NCBI GenBank assembly: GCA_025355995.1
Contig: JANXYQ010000025.1
Location: 1-64,000, forward strand
DNA from: Spirochaetaceae bacterium
Lineage (GTDB): Bacteria; Spirochaetota; Spirochaetia; Treponematales; Rectinemataceae
DNA: 64,000 nucleotides
Direction: 5' to 3'
Shown here: one piece after another, positions 59,249 to 64,000 of the stretch
How the letters are laid out: every line of letters begins with the position of its first letter
Position numbering within the stretch: the stretch's first letter is position 1
Translations under genes and position numbers: made by a program
The notes under the pieces: generated by a model
Told to the model about the DNA's origin: nothing
Seen by the model: only the letters and a program-made list of their open reading frames with translations
The model's database searches: none

Positions 59249-59857
59249 CTAGGCCTTGGCCTCTCCGCCCTCGCCGTAATAATGGCTCGCGATCCGGTGC
59301 TTGCGGCCGAGGCCGCGATAATCCACTTCGAGGATCTCGGCGTTTCGGGCCAGGGCCGTCGGATAGGCGGGTAGGCTGTCCTCCAGCAGGGCGACTATCA
59401 GCCTGAGGGCGACCGCGTGCGTGACCACGAGGATCCGCTTCTCCCCCCTCCCGTCCATGCGCGCGAAGAAGGGGCGCAGGCGCAGGGCGATGGCGCGATA
59501 GGATTCCCCGCCCGGCGGCGCCCAATCCCATCGAAGGGCCTTGTCCTTCTCGTATGAGGGGTCAGCCTCGGCCTCCGCGTAGGTCTTGCCCGCGAATATC
59601 CCCATGTCCTGCTCCACGAGGGCCTCGTCGGCCTCGACGGGGAGGCGGGTCAGGCGCGCGAAGGGCTCGGCGGTCTGCCTCGCCCGGAGGAGAGGGGAGG
59701 CGACGATGGCATCGACCGGGTGGGCAGGGGAGAAGGCGAGGGCGACGGCCTCGGCGTCGGCCTCGCCGCGCGCGCTCAGGGGATAGTCGATGCGGCCGGC
59801 TAGGACGTCGCGGGTGTTGGCCTCGCTCTCGGCGTGTCGCATGAAGTAGAGGATCAT
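59249..59857 (-). CDS. Histidine phosphatase-superfamily protein (phosphoglycerate mutase-like)
   Basis: 202 residues. The N-terminal RHG-type motif reads YFMRHAESEANTRD, followed by LSARGEADAEAVA and SPLLRARQTAEPFARL with the second catalytic Arg. The late His is in VVTHAVALRLIVALL. These proteins remove phosphate groups from sugars, nucleotides or metabolites; this one is short like RibX/alpha-ribazole phosphatase or fructose-2,6-bisphosphatase-type members, but no exact role can be set. It follows the DeoR-type regulator by 11 bp on the same strand. Confidence 0.85.
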   Translation of the reverse strand: MILYFMRHAESEANTRDVLAGRIDYPLSARGEADAEAVALAFSPAHPVDAIVASPLLRARQTAEPFARLTRLPVEADEALVEQDMGIFAGKTYAEAEADPSYEKDKALRWDWAPPGGESYRAIALRLRPFFARMDGRGEKRILVVTHAVALRLIVALLEDSLPAYPTALARNAEILEVDYRGLGRKHRIASHYYGEGGEAKA

Positions 59858-59868
59858 CCGGGACCCGC

Positions 59869-60630
59869 CTACATCTCGGCCAGCACGACCTCGAGCCCCG
59901 CGGCCTCTAGGCGCGAGCGGAGGCCGGGGTCGATGCCGGGGTCGGTCACCAGGCAATGCACCTTCGAGATGGGCGCGATGAGGGCGGGCGCCACCTTGCC
60001 GGCCTTGCTGTGGTCGGCGACGACCCAGACCCTCTCGGCCTGGCTCATATAGTGCGCCGCCGCGTGGGCCTCCGCGATCGTGTAGGTCGACAGGCCCCGC
60101 TCGATATCGATGCCGTCGACGCCCAGGAGCGCTATATCGAGGTGGAATTCTCCCAGCGTGCGGTCGGCGATATGGCCGACGAGCTCGTAGGACCGCGCGC
60201 GGAGGGTCCCTCCCGTCACTATCACCTGGGCGGATTCCCAGGGAGCCAGCTCCATGGCGACGTTGATCGCGTTCGTCACCACCGTGATGGGCTTGCCCTT
60301 CAAGGCCTTGACGACGGACATCACGGTGGTGCCGCCAGTGCACCCGATGACCGCGCCCGATGGCATCCTCTCCGCGGCCGCGTTGCCGATCGCGCGCTTC
60401 TCGCGCGAATACGCGGCGAGCTTCGAATGGAAGGGCAGCTCGTCCTCCGAGTCCGCCGCCGTGGCTCCGCCGTGGGTGCGCTTCAGCAGTCCCTGCTCCT
60501 CGAGCGAGTCGAGGTCCCTGCGGATCGTCGCTCGGGACACGTCGAGGAGGGCCGCGAGCTCGTCCCCGTCGACTATTCCTTTTTTCGCCAACTCGCCCCG
60601 AATTAGTTCGAAACGCTCTTCTTTGATCAT
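59869..60630 (-). CDS. DeoR-family transcriptional regulator (AgaR-like)
   Basis: 253 residues from ATG 60630, with GAGGGG upstream; the frame is open further through the intergenic operator region. The N-terminal helix-turn-helix is in DGDELAALLDVSRATIRRDLDSLEEQGLLKRTHGGA, typical of the family. The effector domain has the sugar-phosphate-binding pattern GCTGGTTVMSVVKALKGKPITVVTNAINVA and VIVTGGTLRARSYELVG. It probably represses the divergent amino-sugar or hexitol genes and is released by a phosphorylated sugar. The divergent intergenic region carries a 10-bp direct repeat. Confidence 0.93.
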   Translation of the reverse strand: MIKEERFELIRGELAKKGIVDGDELAALLDVSRATIRRDLDSLEEQGLLKRTHGGATAADSEDELPFHSKLAAYSREKRAIGNAAAERMPSGAVIGCTGGTTVMSVVKALKGKPITVVTNAINVAMELAPWESAQVIVTGGTLRARSYELVGHIADRTLGEFHLDIALLGVDGIDIERGLSTYTIAEAHAAAHYMSQAERVWVVADHSKAGKVAPALIAPISKVHCLVTDPGIDPGLRSRLEAAGLEVVLAEM

Positions 60631-60710
60631 CCGTTCCCCTCGGGCCAAGGTATGGGCATAAAGGTAATCGAGATCGAGTAATGACTCAATCCCTGTTCGT
60701 ATTAAATTGT

Positions 60711-60730
60711 AAACGTGCAAAAACGAGCAT
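60711..60730. repeat. Tandem 10-bp repeat, candidate AgaR operator
   Basis: AAACGTGCAA at 60711-60720 is followed directly by AAACGAGCAT at 60721-60730. Eight of ten bases agree. It lies 17 bases before the -35 box of the agaS promoter and 80 bases from the regulator gene on the other strand, which fits a DeoR-family binding site controlling both. Confidence 0.5.
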
Positions 60731-60747
60731 AAAAATCTTATTGGATG

Positions 60748-60775
60748 TTGACATTTGATCGTTGCAAGGTATGAT
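60748..60775 (+). promoter_or_regulatory. Sigma-70 promoter of the agaS operon
   Basis: TTGACA (60748-60753) is followed after 16 bases by TATGAT (60770-60775), a near-consensus promoter 30 bases before the SIS-domain gene start. Confidence 0.85.
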
Positions 60776-60805
60776 AGGCGTGAAATCTTGATTAGTGAGG
60801 TCAGC

Positions 60806-62005
60806 ATGATCGCTCCAAAAAATGCCCTAGCCGAGCTCCTATTCCGGAAGGAATCCGAGCGGGAGGCCGCCGGCTACATTCATACCGCCGCCGAGATCGC
60901 GTCCCAACCCAGGCTCTGGCTCGCGACCTCGAAGGTGCTCGAGTCCGAATTCCCCGCGATATCCGAATTCCTCGGCCCGGCCCCGAGGCTCCTGCTGTCG
61001 GGCGCGGGAAGCTCCCATTTCGTGGGCCTGTCCGTCGTTCCAGCCCTGCGCCGCGCCTTCCCCTGCGTCGAGGCGATCCCTTCCACCGAGATCGCGATGG
61101 ATCCGGAGTCCTGCTTCCCGCGCGAGGGTTTCATCCTCGTGTCCTTCGCTCGCTCGGGGGACAGTCCCGAGGGCGTCGCCGCGGTCGCTCTCGCGGAAAG
61201 GCTGCGCCCCTCCCTGGTCAGGCATCTCGCGATCACCTGCAATCCCGAGGGCGAGCTCGCCCGGGTAGTGGGCGCGCTGGGCTCGCGCGGTAGGGTCGTG
61301 GTCCTGCCCGAGGAGACCAACGACCGAAGCCTCGCCATGACTTCATCCTTTACCTCGATGGCGTTGGCCGGGCTTTCCCTCGGCTATGCCGCCCGAGGCG
61401 CGACCGAGGCTTTCGCGCGGCTCGCGGCCTCCCTCGCGTCCGTCGGCGAGTCCTATATCTCCCGATTCTCCGATCTCGCGGCCTCGCTCGTCGACGAGGG
61501 CTTCGCCCGAGTCTTCTTCATCGCGTCCAGACCCTTCTTCGGGGGGGCGCTCGAGGCGCAGCTCAAGGTGCAAGAATTGTCGGGCGGCGCGATCGTCGCC
61601 AGGGCCGAGGATACCCTCGGCCTGCGCCACGGCTTCATGGCCTCCATCGACGCCGATACCCTCGTGCTCCTCTACCTCTCCTCCGACCCCTACCGCAGGC
61701 TCTATGAGCTCGACCTGGCCCGCGAGATAAAGGCCAAGGGGATATGCAAGAAGCTGGTCGCGATAGCCGACGCGCCGGAGGGCCTATCGGGCCTCGCGGA
61801 CGCGATCTTCGAGACGGGCACGGGCCCTGGGCTGGGCGACGAGTCCCGTGCGATCCTGACCGTGCTCTCCGGCCAGCTCTACGGCCTCTTCGCCTCCCTC
61901 TCCCTCGAGCTCAAGCCCGATTCGCCCTCTCCCTCGGGCGTGATCAGCCGCGTGGTTCGGGGCGTGACTATCCATCCCTACGAGCCGGGAGCGAGGGCGA
62001 AGTGA
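60806..62005 (+). CDS. agaS: SIS-domain sugar-phosphate isomerase/deaminase (AgaS-like)
   Basis: 399 residues from ATG 60806, with AGTGAGG upstream. Two SIS domains are visible: the first with LLLSGAGSSHFVGLSVVPALRRA and VSFARSGDSPEGVAAVALAE, the second with LAAFSDLAASLVDEGFARVFFIASRPFFGGALEAQLKVQELSGG and EDTLGLRHGFMASI. It resembles AgaS, which converts galactosamine-6-phosphate or related ketose/aldose phosphates. It is divergent from the DeoR-type regulator and translationally coupled to GatZ/KbaZ (GTGA overlap of 4 bp). The exact substrate (galactosamine, tagatose or related) is inferred. Confidence 0.9.
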   Translation: MIAPKNALAELLFRKESEREAAGYIHTAAEIASQPRLWLATSKVLESEFPAISEFLGPAPRLLLSGAGSSHFVGLSVVPALRRAFPCVEAIPSTEIAMDPESCFPREGFILVSFARSGDSPEGVAAVALAERLRPSLVRHLAITCNPEGELARVVGALGSRGRVVVLPEETNDRSLAMTSSFTSMALAGLSLGYAARGATEAFARLAASLASVGESYISRFSDLAASLVDEGFARVFFIASRPFFGGALEAQLKVQELSGGAIVARAEDTLGLRHGFMASIDADTLVLLYLSSDPYRRLYELDLAREIKAKGICKKLVAIADAPEGLSGLADAIFETGTGPGLGDESRAILTVLSGQLYGLFASLSLELKPDSPSPSGVISRVVRGVTIHPYEPGARAK

Positions 62006-63327
62006 GCGCCGATCCGTTCAGGGAGCTCGCGGCGGCCCGCGGAGCCGGGCGCTCCAGGGGCCTATATTCGGTCTGCTCATCCCATCCCCTCGTGCTCGAG
62101 GCGGCCATTCGCAGGTCCGCGGGCAACGGCCTGCCGCTTCTCGTAGAGGCGACGGCCAACCAGGTAAACCAGGATGGCGGCTATACGGGCATGAGGCCGG
62201 CGGACTTCGCCGCGAGGCTCGGCGCCCTGCGCGGGCGCTACGGGGTCGGCGAGGCCCAGGTCCCGTTCGGCGGCGACCACCTCGGACCCCATCCCTGGAG
62301 GAAGCTGCCCGCCGAGCTCGCCATGTCCAAGGCAGAGGTCCTGGTGCGCGCCTTCGTAGCCGCGGGCGCGCGCAAGATTCACCTCGACGCGAGCATGGCC
62401 CTGGGAGGGGACGCGGGCGCCGCGCCGGCTCCCGAAGTCGTCGCGTCCCGGGCCGCCCGGCTCTGCGCCGCGGCCGAGGACGAGTACCGCTCCCTCGCCT
62501 CGAGCCGGGACTCCTTCCCCCCGCCGGTCTATGTGATCGGCACCGAGGTGCCCGTTCCCGGCGGGGTCGCCGCGGAGGGCCCAGAGGGCCCCGCGCCGAC
62601 GCTCCCTGAGGATTTCCTTTCGACCCTCGCCCTGCACCGGGAGCGATTCGCCGAGGCCGGCCTCGCCTCCGCCTGGGAGCGCGTCGCGGCCGTCGTCGTC
62701 CAGCCCGGGGTGGAGTTCGACTCCTCCGGCCTCTCTCCCTACCGGCGAGATCGGGCCTCGGGCCTGAAGGCAGCCCTGGCCTCGGCCCCCGGGCTCTGGT
62801 TCGAGGCGCACTCGACCGACTACCAGTCGGACGAGGCCCTCCGGCAGCTCGTCGAGGACGGCTTCGCCTTCCTGAAGGTCGGCCCGGCCCTCAGCTTCGC
62901 CCTGCGCGAGGCCTTGTTCGGCCTTTCCGCCATCGACGCGGAACTGCGAGGCTCCTCCGGAGCGCCCCTCGCCCACGCCCTGCGCGAGGCCATGCTGGCC
63001 GACGACGCCCATTGGAAGGACTACTACCCCCGCGGGGACGGCGTCGCCCTCCTGTATTCCCTCTCCGATCGAGCGCGCTATTACTGGGACGGACCCGGCC
63101 TCGCGGCCGAAGTCGAGAGGCTCTTCGGCTCCCTGGGCGGGACCGCGATTCCCGCGGGGCTGCTGTCGCAGTTCCTGCCCCGCCTCGGCGGACCGCACGC
63201 GGCCCTCGCCGCCCGCGGCCCGTCGGGCCTATCAGTTCAATTTGGCCCGCGCGAGCTCGCGATGGGCGCCGTGGACGCCGAGCTCGCGCGCTACGAAGCC
63301 GCCTGCTTCCCTTCGGGGGGGCGCTAG
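62002..63327 (+). CDS. gatZ: Tagatose-bisphosphate aldolase non-catalytic subunit family protein (GatZ/KbaZ)
   Basis: 441 residues from GTG 62002 in the GTGA overlap with agaS; the longer open frame upstream overlaps agaS. The family start is read in SVCSSHPLVLEAAIRRS, then LLVEATANQVNQDGGYTGMRPADFAARL, GGDHLGPHPWRKLPA and IHLDASMALGGD, followed by FEAHSTDYQSDEALRQLVEDGFAFLKVGPALSFALREALFGL. It supports the class II aldolase (GatY/KbaY) that splits tagatose-1,6-bisphosphate; no catalytic subunit is in the window. It precedes an ABC permease gene, so uptake and breakdown are linked. Confidence 0.92.
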   Translation: MSADPFRELAAARGAGRSRGLYSVCSSHPLVLEAAIRRSAGNGLPLLVEATANQVNQDGGYTGMRPADFAARLGALRGRYGVGEAQVPFGGDHLGPHPWRKLPAELAMSKAEVLVRAFVAAGARKIHLDASMALGGDAGAAPAPEVVASRAARLCAAAEDEYRSLASSRDSFPPPVYVIGTEVPVPGGVAAEGPEGPAPTLPEDFLSTLALHRERFAEAGLASAWERVAAVVVQPGVEFDSSGLSPYRRDRASGLKAALASAPGLWFEAHSTDYQSDEALRQLVEDGFAFLKVGPALSFALREALFGLSAIDAELRGSSGAPLAHALREAMLADDAHWKDYYPRGDGVALLYSLSDRARYYWDGPGLAAEVERLFGSLGGTAIPAGLLSQFLPRLGGPHAALAARGPSGLSVQFGPRELAMGAVDAELARYEAACFPSGGR

Positions 63328-63328
63328 G

Positions 63329-64000
63329 ATGCGGACTGCCGACGCTTTCGTCGCGGGCGCTCCGAGGCCGCGGAGGAGGCTGCTGGAAAGCGAGGGACTC
63401 CTCGCCTTCCTCCTCCTCGCCCCTTCTTTGGCGGTGATCTTCGGCGTCCTCGTCTTCCCCATGCTCTCATCCTTCGCCCTCAGCTTCACGAGCCTGAAGC
63501 TCACCGACCCCAAGAGCGGCGGCTTCATCGCCCTCGGCAACTACGCCGCGGCGCTCAAGGATCCCATTTTCTGGGCTTCGATGCGCAGGACCGCGATTTT
63601 CGCGGTCTCCACGGTCACGGTCGAGACGGCGCTCGGAGTCTGCGTCGCCATGCTCCTCAACCAAAAATTCCGAGGCAGGGCCTTCGTGCGCGGCCTCGTC
63701 ATCCTGCCCTGGGCCCTGCCCTACGTCGTCAACGGCATCATGTGGAAGTGGATCTTCGACGCCAACTACGGGGCCCTCAACGCCGCGCTTACCCAGCTGG
63801 GGATCATCGGCGACTACAAGATCTGGCTGGGCGACCCGTGGACGGCGATGGTGCTCGTGATCTTCGCGAACATCTGGAAGGAGACCCCGGTCGCGATCAT
63901 CCTCGCGCTCGCCGCGCTGCAGTCCATACCGTCGGAGCTCTACGAGGCGGCCGCGATAGACGGGGCGCGCCGCTTTCGCGCCTTCGGCAGCATCACGCTT
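63329..64000 (+). CDS. ABC sugar permease (3' end outside window)
   Basis: 224 residues are visible from ATG 63329 (GGGGGG a few bases before). It is a MalF/UgpA-type membrane subunit: an N-terminal cytoplasmic stretch, then helices (LAFLLLAPSLAVIFGVLVFPMLSSFALSFTSL), and later RGLVILPWALPYVVNGIMWKWIFDANYG. The EAA loop starts at YEAAAIDGARRFRAFGSITL, where the window ends. It follows gatZ by 1 bp. The operon layout suggests import of the sugar that AgaS and GatZ process. The reading frame is intact to the window edge. Confidence 0.93.
   Translation, partial: MRTADAFVAGAPRPRRRLLESEGLLAFLLLAPSLAVIFGVLVFPMLSSFALSFTSLKLTDPKSGGFIALGNYAAALKDPIFWASMRRTAIFAVSTVTVETALGVCVAMLLNQKFRGRAFVRGLVILPWALPYVVNGIMWKWIFDANYGALNAALTQLGIIGDYKIWLGDPWTAMVLVIFANIWKETPVAIILALAALQSIPSELYEAAAIDGARRFRAFGSITL

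Noticed and set aside
1-64000. CRISPR arrays, insertion sequences, prophage or integrase genes
   Set aside because: No regularly spaced repeats, transposase motifs or attachment-site duplications were seen.

Overview
The window is a very GC-rich bacterial chromosome segment with densely packed, often overlapping genes. No rRNA, tRNA, CRISPR array or insertion sequence was found. The gene content points to a high-GC member of the Spirochaetota. Suggestive features are two tandem signal peptidase I genes with large insertions, a DUF3798-type solute-binding protein with its ABC transporter, a Gx-transporter/NusG-domain-II pair, and an OmpA protein coupled to an ABC exporter. This assignment is inference from family distribution, not from a marker gene.

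Layout. 1-7.9 kb: a Pro/Gln-rich partial protein, an HDOD protein, a metallo-beta-lactamase-fold hydrolase, two LepB paralogues and a GNAT-like protein. 7.9-13 kb: a hybrid sensor kinase facing a metal P-type ATPase with its CadC-like ArsR repressor. 13.1-21.1 kb: pyruvate kinase, an SCP2-like protein with a class III aminotransferase, an SDR, YgiQ, and leuA behind a leucine leader peptide and attenuator. 21.3-30 kb: small genes, a REC-PAS kinase, glyoxalase-, RibD- and cupin-type proteins, a DnaJ-domain membrane protein, and an ompA-ABC operon. 30-36.8 kb: an overlapping signalling operon (CBS/ATPase, DRTGG, PHP, multi-domain kinase, NtrC-type regulator), followed by an AT-rich non-coding stretch with a CRP-like palindrome, sigma-54 promoters and a probable structured RNA. 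37.2-48.3 kb: a lipoprotein, an acyl-CoA synthetase, an adenylate cyclase and a six-gene ABC import operon. 48.4-59.9 kb: leuS, a Gx/NusG-II/membrane protein operon, slyD, ftsK, purK, a nitroreductase pseudogene, a B3/B4-domain protein, an epimerase, a cyclic-nucleotide-binding protein and a histidine phosphatase. 59.9-64 kb: the start of an amino-sugar or hexitol catabolic locus (DeoR regulator, AgaS, GatZ/KbaZ, ABC permease cut by the window end).

Functional links. The cyclase (40.2-41.4 kb), the cyclic-nucleotide-binding protein (58.7-59.2 kb) and the perfect TGTGA-N6-TCACA site at 36789 suggest cAMP-type signalling. The NtrC-type regulator is followed 243 bp downstream by a well-matched sigma-54 promoter that drives no protein-coding gene but leads to a strong terminator, so its target may be a regulatory RNA. 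LeuA appears to be controlled by classical ribosome-mediated attenuation: the leader peptide, antiterminator and terminator can all be read directly. Several genes start within 6-12 bases of a -10-like box and lack a Shine-Dalgarno sequence, which suggests leaderless mRNAs.
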